The notes under the pieces were generated by a model. It had not been told where the DNA came from. It did no database searches and saw only the letters and a list, made by a program, of their open reading frames with translations. Below are positions 18,820 to 27,664 of a stretch of DNA of 64,000 bases, in pieces. The translations under genes were made by a program, and so were the position numbers. Origin of the DNA: Amycolatopsis aidingensis. GTDB taxonomy: Bacteria; Actinomycetota; Actinomycetes; Mycobacteriales; Pseudonocardiaceae. Location: assembly GCF_018885265.1 (NCBI RefSeq), contig NZ_CP076538.1, positions 3,074,001 through 3,138,000 of the forward strand. Direction: 5' to 3'. How positions within the stretch are numbered: the first letter of the stretch is position 1; every line of letters begins with the position of its first letter.

Positions 18820-18984
18820 TGTATGCCGTCCCTCCGCCGACCGATGACCGTCGCACGGCGCCCGCGCGCCCCGAAAAAGGCAGGGTAGGGGAGTGCCATC
18901 CGGCGGCGTGCGCTGGGCCGGGAAACGCGCCCGCGCCCGCTGTCCGCTGCCCGGATGGGGGCCGGCGACGCCCCGCTCCCGAGA

Positions 18985-19024
18985 GTCCACATCGGACATA
19001 GAGTGTGATAAGTCCAATGTGGAC
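18985..19024. promoter_or_regulatory. 13-bp inverted repeat in divergent promoter region
   Basis: GTCCACATCGGAC (18985-18997) and GTCCAATGTGGAC (19012-19024) are inverted copies with one mismatch and 14 bases between. They lie in the 364-base gap (18820-19183) between the GT87-like gene and the hydrolase/CFA pair, so they could be an operator or an RNA hairpin. A TAGGAT -10-like hexamer near 19076 points toward the hydrolase. Nothing else was recognised in this gap. Confidence 0.5.
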
Positions 19025-19183
19025 CGTTAGGGCTTCCCTGGTGTGCGTTCCCCGCACGGCCGCGCCCGGCGTCGCTAGGATGTTACTCGCGAGTTCACAA
19101 GGTGGTGCTCGCCACACCGGGCCATCCGATAGGTGCCCGGCTCCGAATGATCGAGTTGAGTAGGAAGGCGAAGGAGGTGGGTG

Positions 19184-19879
19184 GTGGAGCAGGACGTACC
19201 GAGCCTGTCCCGCTGGCGGGCCACCGGCCAGGCGCGTGCGGTCGTGCTGGTGCTGCATGGTGGGGCCGAATGGGGGGACACGGTGGTGCGGCCGTGGCGG
19301 CTGGCCTTCCTGCGGATGGTGCCGTTCGCCATGGCGCTGCACCGCGCGGCCGGGCCGCACGGCGTGCACGTCGCCCTGCTGCGTAACCGGGTGCGCGGCT
19401 GGAACGATCCCCGGCAGGATCCGGTGCGGGACGCCAGGTGGGCGCTGGAGCGCGTCCGGGCCGAGCACCCCGGCCTGCCGGTGCTGCTGGTCGGGCATTC
19501 GATGGGCGGCAGGGCCGCGTTGCGGGTCGCGGACGACCCCGCCGTGACCGGCGTGTGCGCGCTGGCGCCGTGGACCCCGGAGGACGAGCCGGTGCGGCCG
19601 GTGCGCGGCCGCACCGTGGTGCTCGCGCACGGCACCCGCGACCGGGTCACCAGCCCGGCCCACTCACATGCCTACGGCAGCCGTGCCGCCGGCACCGCCG
19701 CGCGGCTGGCGAGGTTCGAGGTGAGCGCCGAGGGCCACGCCATGCTGCGCAGGCCCGCGGTGTGGAGCACGCTGGTGCGTGCGTTCGCCGTGGAGACGCT
19801 CGATCTGCCGGGGGCGAACGGGTTCTTCGCCGAGGCATGGGCCCGCCGGAACGGGCGTCGATTGCGTATCCCACTGTGA
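19184..19879 (+). CDS. Alpha/beta hydrolase
   Basis: A 231-residue alpha/beta-hydrolase fold protein. The oxyanion strand VLVLHGGAEWG, nucleophile elbow VGHSMGG (Ser near residue 106), acid in AHGTRDRVT and His in SAEGHAML form the expected triad. The substrate is unknown; an acyl or lipid ester is plausible because the next gene, 16 bases on, encodes a lipid-modifying methyltransferase. Of two tandem GTG codons I chose 19184, six bases after AAGGAGG. No signal peptide, so it is probably cytoplasmic. Confidence 0.8.
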   Translation: MEQDVPSLSRWRATGQARAVVLVLHGGAEWGDTVVRPWRLAFLRMVPFAMALHRAAGPHGVHVALLRNRVRGWNDPRQDPVRDARWALERVRAEHPGLPVLLVGHSMGGRAALRVADDPAVTGVCALAPWTPEDEPVRPVRGRTVVLAHGTRDRVTSPAHSHAYGSRAAGTAARLARFEVSAEGHAMLRRPAVWSTLVRAFAVETLDLPGANGFFAEAWARRNGRRLRIPL

Positions 19880-19895
19880 AGGTTGAGGAGCAGCT

Positions 19896-21143
19896 GTGAG
19901 CACGTCGAGTGTTGACCGGGTTCCCGATGGCCGGAGCGCGCCGGACCCGAGAATCTGGCCGGATCTGGCCACCCCGCGGTGGGCGCCGCTGCGGGCCCGT
20001 GCCGCCGAGGCGCTGTTCCGGCGCGCCGTGCGGCCGATGAACATCCGGGTGTGCCTGCCTGGCGGCCGCCGGCTCGGCGCCGGTGGCCCGGACGCCCCGC
20101 GGATGTGGCTGCACCGGCCGGTGACCTTCTTCCACCGGCTCGGCGTGGACGCGAAGATCGGCTTCGGCGAGTCCTACATGGCCGGTGACTGGACCTCCGA
20201 CGCGCTGGCCGAGGTGCTGACCCCGTTCGCCGAACGGGTGGCGACGCTGGTTCCGCCGGTGTTGCAGCGGCTGCGCCGGTTCGTGGACCGCGCGCACCCT
20301 CCGGGGGAGGACAGCTCGGTGACCGGGGCGCGGTCGAACATCCGGCGGCACTACGACCTCTCCAACGAGATGTTCGCGACCTTCCTGGACGAGACGATGA
20401 CCTACTCCTCGGCGCTGTTCGGGGCGGGTGACGACCTCGCGGACGCGCAGCGGCGCAAGATCGACGGGGTGCTGGACCACGCCGGGGTGCGCTCGGGGAC
20501 CGAGGTGCTGGAGATCGGGACCGGCTGGGGTGAACTGGCGATCAGGGCGGCGCGCCGCGGCGCCAGGGTGACCACGGTGACGCTGTCCGAGCAGCAGCGC
20601 GACCTCGCCCTGCGGCGGATCGCGGCGGCCGGGGTCGCCGACAGGGTGGAGGTCCGGCTGAGCGACTACCGGGAGGTGCGGGGCAGCTACGACGCCGTGG
20701 TCAGCGTGGAGATGATCGAGGCGGTCGGCAGGCAGTACTGGCCGGACTTCTTCGGCGCCGTCGGGCGCAGGCTGCGCCCCGGCGGCAGGCTGGGGCTACA
20801 GGCCATCACCATGCCGCACGACCGGATGCTGGCCAGCGCCTCCTCCTACACCTGGATGCACAAGTACATCTTCCCCGGCGGGCTGCTGCCCTCGGTGGCG
20901 GCGATCGAGCAGGGGCTGGCCGAGCATGCAGCGCTGCGGCTGTACGCGGTGCGCGAGTTCGGCCAGGACTACGCCCGTACCCTGCGGGAGTGGCGGGAAC
21001 GGTTCACCAGCCGCTGGCAGGAGGTCGCCTGCCTGGGCTTCGACGAGGTGTTCCGGCGGATGTGGGAGTTCTACCTCGCCTACTCGGAGGCCGGTTTCCG
21101 GGCCAGGTATCTCCGGGTGCACCAGCTGGCCTTCGCCCGATAG
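19896..21143 (+). CDS. Cyclopropane-fatty-acid-synthase-family SAM methyltransferase
   Basis: A 415-residue member of the CFA/mycolic cyclopropane synthase family, which uses S-adenosylmethionine to methylate or cyclopropanate the double bond of unsaturated phospholipid acyl chains at the membrane surface. An N-terminal domain (about 1-145) with IGFGESYMAGDW precedes the catalytic domain: HYDLSNEMFATFLDETMTYS, SAM loop EIGTGWGE, VSVEMIEAVG and YIFPGGLLPS. Related enzymes make cyclopropane or methyl-branched (tuberculostearic-type) lipids. GTG start with GAGGAG upstream. It is probably co-transcribed with the preceding hydrolase. Confidence 0.88.
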   Translation: MSTSSVDRVPDGRSAPDPRIWPDLATPRWAPLRARAAEALFRRAVRPMNIRVCLPGGRRLGAGGPDAPRMWLHRPVTFFHRLGVDAKIGFGESYMAGDWTSDALAEVLTPFAERVATLVPPVLQRLRRFVDRAHPPGEDSSVTGARSNIRRHYDLSNEMFATFLDETMTYSSALFGAGDDLADAQRRKIDGVLDHAGVRSGTEVLEIGTGWGELAIRAARRGARVTTVTLSEQQRDLALRRIAAAGVADRVEVRLSDYREVRGSYDAVVSVEMIEAVGRQYWPDFFGAVGRRLRPGGRLGLQAITMPHDRMLASASSYTWMHKYIFPGGLLPSVAAIEQGLAEHAALRLYAVREFGQDYARTLREWRERFTSRWQEVACLGFDEVFRRMWEFYLAYSEAGFRARYLRVHQLAFAR

Positions 21144-21246
21144 GCGGGGGCGCAACCCGGAAGGGGTGTCGCACGTCCACCCGGCAGGCGGATGCGGTTT
21201 AGTACTACTCGCACCCGACCGCGGACGACTGATGGGATGATGGGCG

Positions 21247-22434
21247 ATGACCTACGGCGGAAACCACGGTGGCCAGCAGCCGCCCCCCGGGTCGCGCCGC
21301 CAGCCGCGCGGTCCCAGGGAACACCAGTCCGCGCGGCTGATGCCGCTGCCCGGCCAGCAGCAACGGCAGCGGCCCCCGCAAGGCCCCCAGCAGCGCCCCC
21401 CGCAGCAGACTCAGCGGCAGGCCCCGCCGCCCCGGCAGCGGCCACCGCAGCGCCCCGGCGGCCCCGGGGAGCGCCCGCGCCGCCGCAGGCGCTGGGGCTT
21501 CGGCCGCGTCCTGCTCAGCCTGTTCCTGGTGTTCGTGCTGTTCATCGCCGGGGTATGGGTGTACCTGGAGTTCTCCATCAACCGGGTGGACGCGCTGCCG
21601 GCGGAGTACGAGGGCAGGCCGGCCGCGGCCGAGGGCACGAACTGGCTGATCGTCGGATCGGACTCCAGGGAGGGGCTGGATCCGGAGGACGAGGCCAGGC
21701 TGTCCACCGGGGACACCGGCGGACAGCGCACCGACACGATCATGGTGGCGCACCTGCCGGACAACGGCACCCCGCCCACCCTGCTCAGCCTGCCCCGCGA
21801 CTCCGAGGTGCCGATCCCTGGGCACGGCACGAACAAGATTAACGCCGCCTTCTCCTTCGGCGGCCCGAAGCTGCTGGCGCAGACCGTGGAGCAGGCTACC
21901 GGGCTGCGGTTGGACCACTACGCCGAGATCGGCTTCGGCGGGTTCGCCGACATCGTGGACGCCGTCGGCGGGGTGGAGATGGACATCCCGACCGAGATGC
22001 ACGACACCGTGACCGGGGTGACCATCCCCGCCGGCAAGCAGGAGCTGGACGGGGCGCAGGCCCTCGGCTTCGTGCGGATGCGGCACAGTGAGGCCACCCC
22101 GCGTTCCGACCTGGACCGGATCGCCAACCAGCGCAAGTTCATCGGCGCGCTGGCCGACGAGGTGGCCAGCCCGTGGACGGTGCTCAACCCGTTCTCGCTG
22201 TTCCCGCTGCTGTCCTCGGCGCCGGACGCGCTGACCATGGACACCGGGGATCACCTGCACAACCTGGCCGCCCTGGGCTGGGCGATGCGCGGGATCTCCT
22301 CCGGCGGCGTGGTGACCACCACCGTGCCGGTCACCTCGGGTTCGGCCCGCAACTGGGACAAGCAGAAATCCGAGCAGCTGTTCGAGGCGCTGCGTACCGA
22401 CCGGCCCATCCCGGACAGCGTCATCGTCAACTGA
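21247..22434 (+). CDS. LytR-CpsA-Psr (LCP) family cell-wall ligase
   Basis: A 395-residue envelope protein. Residues 1-80 are a Pro/Gln/Arg-rich cytoplasmic tail, residues 87-106 a single membrane helix, and the rest an extracytoplasmic LCP domain with WLIVGSDSRE, GGQRTDTIMVAHL, LSLPRDSEVPIPG and GFVRMRHSEATPRSDLDRIANQRKF. The conserved Arg and Asp residues bind the pyrophosphate lipid substrate. In actinobacteria LCP enzymes attach arabinogalactan or other glycopolymers to peptidoglycan. The very glutamine/proline-rich tail is typical of actinobacterial members. Confidence 0.92.
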   Translation: MTYGGNHGGQQPPPGSRRQPRGPREHQSARLMPLPGQQQRQRPPQGPQQRPPQQTQRQAPPPRQRPPQRPGGPGERPRRRRRWGFGRVLLSLFLVFVLFIAGVWVYLEFSINRVDALPAEYEGRPAAAEGTNWLIVGSDSREGLDPEDEARLSTGDTGGQRTDTIMVAHLPDNGTPPTLLSLPRDSEVPIPGHGTNKINAAFSFGGPKLLAQTVEQATGLRLDHYAEIGFGGFADIVDAVGGVEMDIPTEMHDTVTGVTIPAGKQELDGAQALGFVRMRHSEATPRSDLDRIANQRKFIGALADEVASPWTVLNPFSLFPLLSSAPDALTMDTGDHLHNLAALGWAMRGISSGGVVTTTVPVTSGSARNWDKQKSEQLFEALRTDRPIPDSVIVN

Positions 22435-22468
22435 CCATTGCCCGGTCGGGCGCGTGTCCCGGCACAGC

Positions 22469-22756
22469 TCACCCACCGTCCGTGTCTTCGTGATCACCGT
22501 GGTAGCCGCCACCTCGCCGCATCGACCGGTACAGAACCCACAGCAGCACCGCGGCCGGAGTGAGCACCGCGGCCATGAGGATCGCTGCGAACAGTCCGTA
22601 GCCGTGCGGGTCGAAGGACACTCCGGTGACGCTGAGCACGGCCATACCGGCGAGCAGCACGACCACGAGGACGACGCAGACAAACGCACCGAGCACCAAA
22701 CGCCGCAAAGCCGTCCGGAGTGGGCTTGTGCGGGCGGTCCTACCAGGCTCGTCCAT
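22469..22756 (-). CDS. Small two-TM membrane protein, last gene of WXG-toxin operon
   Basis: A 95-residue protein with two strong hydrophobic segments (about residues 22-45 and 55-80), a basic N-terminus and a His/Asp/Gly-rich tail. The ATG overlaps the lipoprotein stop (TGATG), so it is translated with the operon. No family recognised. Position after a putative secreted toxin and a lipoprotein makes a membrane-located immunity or export helper plausible; this is inference from context. Confidence 0.7.
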   Translation of the reverse strand: MDEPGRTARTSPLRTALRRLVLGAFVCVVLVVVLLAGMAVLSVTGVSFDPHGYGLFAAILMAAVLTPAAVLLWVLYRSMRRGGGYHGDHEDTDGG

Positions 22757-23316
22757 CAGGACTCGGGGTCGGGAGTGCAGACGGTCAGGAACGACTCCCG
22801 GTTCTCTCGTTGCACGTCCGACGGGTCCATCCAGCCGGCCTGACCGAACAGGTAGCTCTCGGGCGCATGGGCGGCCGACTCGGTCAGCACCCGGTCGACA
22901 TCGACCCTGGCTCCGTGCGCGGTCGGGCCATTCACGGAGAAATTGATCGAGTCGGCCTTGGTCCAGTCGAAGTCCGCAGGCAAGCGTTCCTTGACGCGCA
23001 GCGGGCCGGCACCGTCCGGGGATGACCCCTTGGCGGTGCTCAGCAGGTCCAAGCGCTCCAGCGGCACCCCCGGAGCCGGAGCGGACCACTCTTGTTTCGC
23101 GCTCTTCGCGGTGCCGGAGTCGAAGATCAATGTTAATCCGGTCACACCACGGCAAGGGGTTCCCGTCCACAACTTCAGCACACCGTGATCGACGCGGAAT
23201 CCCGCGGCTGGTGGCAGCGACGGCGCGAACTGTGCTTCGGTATCGCACCCGACGGTCGGCAGCGTCACGAGCAGAACCGCGCACACGTCCCGTAGCCGTC
23301 TACCGATATCCGCCAT
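22756..23316 (-). CDS. Putative lipoprotein in WXG-toxin operon
   Basis: A 186-residue exported protein. The signal sequence ends with LPTVGC, a good lipobox, with lipidation expected on Cys24. The mature part has mixed alpha/beta composition and cysteines (TPCRGV, TVCTPDPE) that may form a disulfide. No catalytic motif or known family was recognised. Its start lies 17 bases inside the end of the toxin-like gene. A cell-surface lipoprotein encoded with a secreted metallopeptidase-like toxin could be its immunity protein; this is inferred only from the arrangement. Confidence 0.75.
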   Translation of the reverse strand: MADIGRRLRDVCAVLLVTLPTVGCDTEAQFAPSLPPAAGFRVDHGVLKLWTGTPCRGVTGLTLIFDSGTAKSAKQEWSAPAPGVPLERLDLLSTAKGSSPDGAGPLRVKERLPADFDWTKADSINFSVNGPTAHGARVDVDRVLTESAAHAPESYLFGQAGWMDPSDVQRENRESFLTVCTPDPES

Positions 23317-24706
23317 CCGAAAGCCCCGCGTCCTCTTCGGTTTCGTTACCGCCTGTGACCCGCTCCCACGCGTACGACGCGAGAAACTTCAGGTAGCCCT
23401 CGCGTGCCCACTGCTGGGAGTGGCGCTCCTCATGATGAAGCAGCCGGTCCAGGTCGAGCTTGCCCTGATGAGGCCCGTCATCACCCTCGTACCACGCATG
23501 GCCCGACTCGACCACGTCTCGAAGCTGTTGTGCCGGATCTTCCGGGTCGTCGATGTTCAGCATGAACGCGTCGCCCCAGGCCGTCCCGCCCTGTTGGCTG
23601 AACTGATCCTGGATGATGTTTCCGCCCAAGCCCATCATCATGCCGTTAGGTGTGGTCACCAACCGTCCGCCGTTGCCGTGCACGAACCCCACGTCCCGGT
23701 CGTAACTCCAGCTGTTTGCCTGTTGCCGGTCGTGAATTCGCTGCAGTTCCTCGGATCCGTACGGGGTCGGCTTGAAGTCGGTTGCCTCGCCCGCGGTGCC
23801 GTAGTCAGTGCCCACATTGATGAGGTAGGTCATGCGCACCGCTTTGGCGGCGTCATCACCGCTGATGTCGGTCGGCATCAGAAAGTAGGATTTGACGATC
23901 CCGTCCCCGTCCTCGTCCTCACGGATCTCCTCCATACCGTTGAGAACCTCGAAATCCGCCGGCGTGATGTCGTGGTCGGCGGCCATCTTCGTGATGGTCT
24001 CGATGGGAACGCCCCGGAGCGCGGCGTTCTCGAGCCATTGCCGGTAGTATCCGGAAGCTGGCGGCCCGGTCAGCAAGCCTGCGTCTCGCAGCGACTGCTC
24101 CATCTCGACCACCACAGCATCGATCTCTCCAGCGTCCCTGGCGCCGGCGAGGGTTGTGGCTCCGCGGTCGCTGACATCGCCGTCCTGGGCAAGCTGCAGC
24201 ACCCGGGCGAGCGCGGCGTCGATACTTTCCGCGGTGGTGAGTATCGCCCTGGTTTCCTGTTCCAGGTCTTGCTTTATCTTGTCGCGGTACCGCTTGGCGG
24301 CGGCGAGTTCTTCCGCTTCCCACCTCGACCTCGGTGCGGGGCCATCGTCAGCGGGTCTCTTGTCCACGACCGAACCATCGTCTGAGAGGCTGAACTCGTG
24401 GGTCTCCGCGAGGGAGTCGTTGTTGGCGACTCTGGTCTCGAGACCGTAGACGTCATCCGAAGCGCCCCGCAGGGCGCGTTCGACCGCGGACAGCTGTGCG
24501 ATCAGAATCTCGGCGTTATCCCGCGTTTCTCCCAGTGCATTGCGTGCGCGCTCGCCGGCGGCGCCATGCCAGTCAGGTAACGCCCTGGCGTCGTCGAGCT
24601 CGTCCTGCAGCTCGATCAGCTTGTCCCGCCGCCTGCGCAGATTGGTGGCCACGGTATCGATCCCGTCAGCGTCCCATGCGCGGACGTCATGGTAGCCGAC
24701 TGTCAT
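23300..24706 (-). CDS. WXG-domain protein with C-terminal HExxH motif, probable type VII secreted toxin
   Basis: A 468-residue protein. The N-terminal 110 residues are a helical hairpin with WHG at residues 46-48 (ALPDWHGAAGERARNAL), the layout of WXG/LXG-type ESX cargo. A helical middle region (about 125-235) follows. The C-terminal domain (about 250-468) contains LLHHEERHSQQW, whose HEERH (425-429) is a zinc-metallopeptidase-type HExxH. It is preceded by a 100-residue WXG-like partner gene (ATGA overlap) and followed by a lipoprotein and a membrane protein. Best interpretation: polymorphic-toxin-like effector exported by an ESX system encoded elsewhere. Protease activity is unproven. Confidence 0.72.
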   Translation of the reverse strand: MTVGYHDVRAWDADGIDTVATNLRRRRDKLIELQDELDDARALPDWHGAAGERARNALGETRDNAEILIAQLSAVERALRGASDDVYGLETRVANNDSLAETHEFSLSDDGSVVDKRPADDGPAPRSRWEAEELAAAKRYRDKIKQDLEQETRAILTTAESIDAALARVLQLAQDGDVSDRGATTLAGARDAGEIDAVVVEMEQSLRDAGLLTGPPASGYYRQWLENAALRGVPIETITKMAADHDITPADFEVLNGMEEIREDEDGDGIVKSYFLMPTDISGDDAAKAVRMTYLINVGTDYGTAGEATDFKPTPYGSEELQRIHDRQQANSWSYDRDVGFVHGNGGRLVTTPNGMMMGLGGNIIQDQFSQQGGTAWGDAFMLNIDDPEDPAQQLRDVVESGHAWYEGDDGPHQGKLDLDRLLHHEERHSQQWAREGYLKFLASYAWERVTGGNETEEDAGLSDGGYR

Positions 24707-25005
24707 CCCCCGAAAGCCCCCTCCGCGGCCGCCTCATTTCCGGCGTACCTGTCCGCGGCCGAGGAGGTCTCGTCGCTCCACCGGTCGATCTCTCTGGCCC
24801 ACCCCGCCGCGCGGTCATTGAACGTCAATGCCAACGCAGGCGCGGCATTTGCCGCGTCTCCGCCCGGTAAGACCTGCGCGATGTCACCCAGGCCGTTGCC
24901 CGGCTGCACCACTCTGGCTTGATCCGCAGCCGATCTCGCCGCCTTCGAAGCATCCCGAAGCTGATTGATCTCAACTGCATACCCGTTCACAGCCTGCGAC
25001 TCCAT
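24703..25005 (-). CDS. WXG100/EspC-like small secreted partner protein
   Basis: A 100-residue, largely helical, alanine-rich protein with no signal peptide. Its C-terminal half has WAREIDRW, and overall size and composition match the ESX EspC/WXG100-like proteins that pair with larger effectors for type VII export. It is the first gene of a four-gene unit in which each start overlaps the previous stop; here the overlap is ATGA with the toxin-like gene. Start ATG 25005. It probably forms a heterodimer with the N-terminal domain of the next protein. Confidence 0.7.
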   Translation of the reverse strand: MESQAVNGYAVEINQLRDASKAARSAADQARVVQPGNGLGDIAQVLPGGDAANAAPALALTFNDRAAGWAREIDRWSDETSSAADRYAGNEAAAEGAFGG

Positions 25006-25153
25006 CGTTGAACGAGCAATCTCCGACCGATCGGTACCGCCGCCATAATGGGAGCGGCCTCCACGGCTGTCAGATACACAAGTGCTGTAAGAGTACTGTT
25101 CTGGGGTCGGGGCGGCAACGAGTTGTGCGGCAGCGGCTACATTAGCGTCGCCC

Positions 25154-25603
25154 TCACCTGAAGCGGAGGACCTCGAGTGCGCGGTCGGCGTGCGCGTTCA
25201 TCCGCATCTCGCTCTTGATCACCTCGAGCACCTTGCGGTCGGTGTCGATGACGAAGGTCTGCCGCCGGGTGAGCAGCGGGCCGAACCTGCGGCGCACGCC
25301 GAACTGGGTGGCGACCTCCCCGTCCGGATCGGACAGCAGGGGGAAGCCGAAGTTGTGCGTGCCGGCGAACTTCTCCTGCTTGCTCACCGGGTCCGGGCTT
25401 ATCCCCACCCGGTGTGCCCCGACCTCGTGGAACTCGGCGGCCAGGTCGCGGAAGTGGCAGCTTTCGGCCGTGCAGCCCTTGGTCATCGCGGCGGGGTAGA
25501 AGAACAACACGACCGGTCCGGTCTCCAGGAACTCCGACAGTGAGCGTTGCCGCCCGGTCTCGTCGGCCAGGGTGAAATCGGGAGCCAGGTCGCCCTGCTG
25601 CAT
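25154..25603 (-). CDS. Peroxiredoxin, BCP/PrxQ type
   Basis: A 149-residue thiol peroxidase. The active site FFYPAAMTKGCTAESCHF contains the peroxidatic Cys and, four residues apart, the resolving Cys, the signature of two-Cys PrxQ/BCP enzymes that reduce peroxides with thioredoxin or similar donors. FVIDTDRKVLEVI near the C-terminus is also typical. The ATG at 25603 has GGAGGA upstream; longer in-frame starts add a low-complexity Ser/Arg extension. The open frame upstream overlaps the 3' end of the next minus-strand gene only by its unused extension. Confidence 0.92.
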   Translation of the reverse strand: MQQGDLAPDFTLADETGRQRSLSEFLETGPVVLFFYPAAMTKGCTAESCHFRDLAAEFHEVGAHRVGISPDPVSKQEKFAGTHNFGFPLLSDPDGEVATQFGVRRRFGPLLTRRQTFVIDTDRKVLEVIKSEMRMNAHADRALEVLRFR

Positions 25604-25646
25604 GCGGTCCTCCGTGCCGTCGGCGGTGTCCGAGCGGCACCGCGGG

Positions 25647-27506
25647 CTAGCGCGTGTGCCGCTCGATGAGCTGGTCGACATCCTCCCCGGTCACCGACTC
25701 ACCCACAAACGGGCCACGCCCTGCGCGCACGCCGAGGTCGCGCAGCCGGTCCGCATGCGCCCGGGTCCGCACCCCCTCCGCGCCGATCCGCAGCCCGAGG
25801 GCCCGCGCGCGTTCGATCAGGTGCCGCAGGTCGTGCTCGGCGGTCTCGTTCTGCGGCCCGGCCAGCGCGTCCACCACCGGCCCGCTCAGGATGATGTGCC
25901 GTACCGGCAGCTGATGCCTGGTGATCAGCTCCAGATCGGCCGTGCCGGTTACCGCGAGCACCATGGTTGCACCGAGATCGGCGAGCACGGCCAGCGAGTC
26001 GAGCACCTCGCCGTGCGGGTCGTTGACCGAGATACCGTCGGTGCACAGCCGCAGCACGTTGCCCGGCAGGCCGTGCCGGTCGAGCTCCTCCTTGACCACC
26101 AGCACCAGGTCGGGGTCGATCGCCAGCCGGTGCGGCAGCCGCACGCAGACATCCGGGGCCGCGTCCCCGAACCGCTCGCGCCAGCGCGCGGTGGCCGCCA
26201 GCGATTCCGACAGCAGCCACCGGCCCAGCGGGATGGTCATCCCGGTGACGGCGGCCAGCGGGTAGAACTCGGCGGAATCCAGCTCGCCCCGCTCGGGGTG
26301 CTGCCATTGCAGCCCGGCGTTCACCGCCATCAGCGCGCCGGGTTCGCCGAGCTGCACCGTGGGCTGGTAACTGAGCCGGAACTCGCCGTGCTCCAGCGCG
26401 CCCGCGATGACCGCGCCGAGCCGGTAGCGGCTGCGGTCGCGCTGGTCCAGTTCCGGGTCGTACAGCATCCACTGCGCCTTACCTGCCTCCTTGGCCCGGT
26501 GCAGCGCGATCTCCGCGGCGCGCAGGAACTCCTCCGGGGTGTCCGCTTGCGCGTGCACCACGATGCCGGCGCTGGCGCTCACCCCGATCCCCTCGGAACC
26601 CACGTAGATCGGCTCGGCAAGCTCGGTCAGCGCCTCCTGCACCATGGCGATCACGTGCGGGGCGCGGAGGTCACCCTGCAGCAGCACCGCGAACCCGTCC
26701 CCGGACAGCCTGGCGACGAACGCGTCGTGGCTGGTGAACACCGAGCACAGCTTGCCGGCCACCCCGCGCAGCACATGATCGCCGACCCCGGCGCCGAGCC
26801 CGTCGTTGATCACCTTGAACCCGTCGAGATCCAGGTACACCAGGCCGATCTCCGCGGCGGGCGACTCGGAAAGCGAGGCCTCCAGCTTCGCGAGGAACTG
26901 CGAGGAGTTGGGCAGCCCGGTCAGCGGGTCGTGCAGGTTCTGGTAGCGCAGTGTTTCCTGTAGCAGGTGCAGCTCATTGGCGTCCTCCACCATCAGCACC
27001 GGATAGGTGGTGCCGCTGCCGTCGCCAGGCAGCCGCGCCAGGGTGACGTGCACCCACAGCGGCCCGTCGGTGGCGTGCGTGAGCTTCAGCCGCTCGCGGT
27101 AGCGGGGCAGGTCGTGCTCGCTCAGTTCGGCGATGCCCGCGGCCAGCGAGCCCGCGTCCCGCTCGGTCGCGCCGAGCTCGGCGATGGCGCGGCCGCGCAG
27201 GTCGGCCACCTCGCCGCCGAGGATGCGCACCAGCGCCTGGTTCGCCTCGACGATCAGTCCGTCCGGGCCGGCGAGCGCGATCCCGATGGGCGAGGCGGAA
27301 TAGAGCGCGGTGAACCGGTGCACCGCGGCATCGCGCGCGGTGTCGGACTGCGCATGCACCTCGCGAGCCATGTCCAGGAGAACGTCCTGGAGCTCGTTCG
27401 TGGGAAGCGTTACTCCTTTCGTGTCCGCCAATGTGGTCGCCCATCGGCGGGCGATCTCCACCAACCCTGGTGCGTCACCAGGCTTCGGCACGCTCCACCT
27501 CTCCAT
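25647..27506 (-). CDS. PAS-GGDEF-EAL protein with degenerate catalytic sites
   Basis: About 619 residues: helical N-terminus, PAS (about 75-190, starting FTALYSASPIGIALAGPDG), GGDEF-like (about 205-370) and EAL-like (about 380-615). The GGDEF signature reads LSGDGF and the EAL signature is replaced by VNAGLQW; the second EAL motif and catalytic Glu are also missing. Neither c-di-GMP synthesis nor hydrolysis is expected, so it is more likely a nucleotide-binding or protein-interaction regulator. Similar PAS-GGDEF-EAL proteins are typical of actinobacteria. The start is uncertain: ATG 27506 chosen, with ATG 27596 possible; neither has a good ribosome binding site. Confidence 0.85.
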   Translation of the reverse strand: MERWSVPKPGDAPGLVEIARRWATTLADTKGVTLPTNELQDVLLDMAREVHAQSDTARDAAVHRFTALYSASPIGIALAGPDGLIVEANQALVRILGGEVADLRGRAIAELGATERDAGSLAAGIAELSEHDLPRYRERLKLTHATDGPLWVHVTLARLPGDGSGTTYPVLMVEDANELHLLQETLRYQNLHDPLTGLPNSSQFLAKLEASLSESPAAEIGLVYLDLDGFKVINDGLGAGVGDHVLRGVAGKLCSVFTSHDAFVARLSGDGFAVLLQGDLRAPHVIAMVQEALTELAEPIYVGSEGIGVSASAGIVVHAQADTPEEFLRAAEIALHRAKEAGKAQWMLYDPELDQRDRSRYRLGAVIAGALEHGEFRLSYQPTVQLGEPGALMAVNAGLQWQHPERGELDSAEFYPLAAVTGMTIPLGRWLLSESLAATARWRERFGDAAPDVCVRLPHRLAIDPDLVLVVKEELDRHGLPGNVLRLCTDGISVNDPHGEVLDSLAVLADLGATMVLAVTGTADLELITRHQLPVRHIILSGPVVDALAGPQNETAEHDLRHLIERARALGLRIGAEGVRTRAHADRLRDLGVRAGRGPFVGESVTGEDVDQLIERHTR

Positions 27507-27664
27507 GGCCTCAGCGGTGACCAGCTCGACGCAGGTGTGCGGCTCGGCAGGTACACACCGGATACGAGCAGGCCGAGAACCCTGCAACGGCATCATGTGC
27601 GGTGCAGGGTGTCTACCGGCTGAATGAGTGATGATCGGTGAAAATTCGATGACACAAAGTGTTG

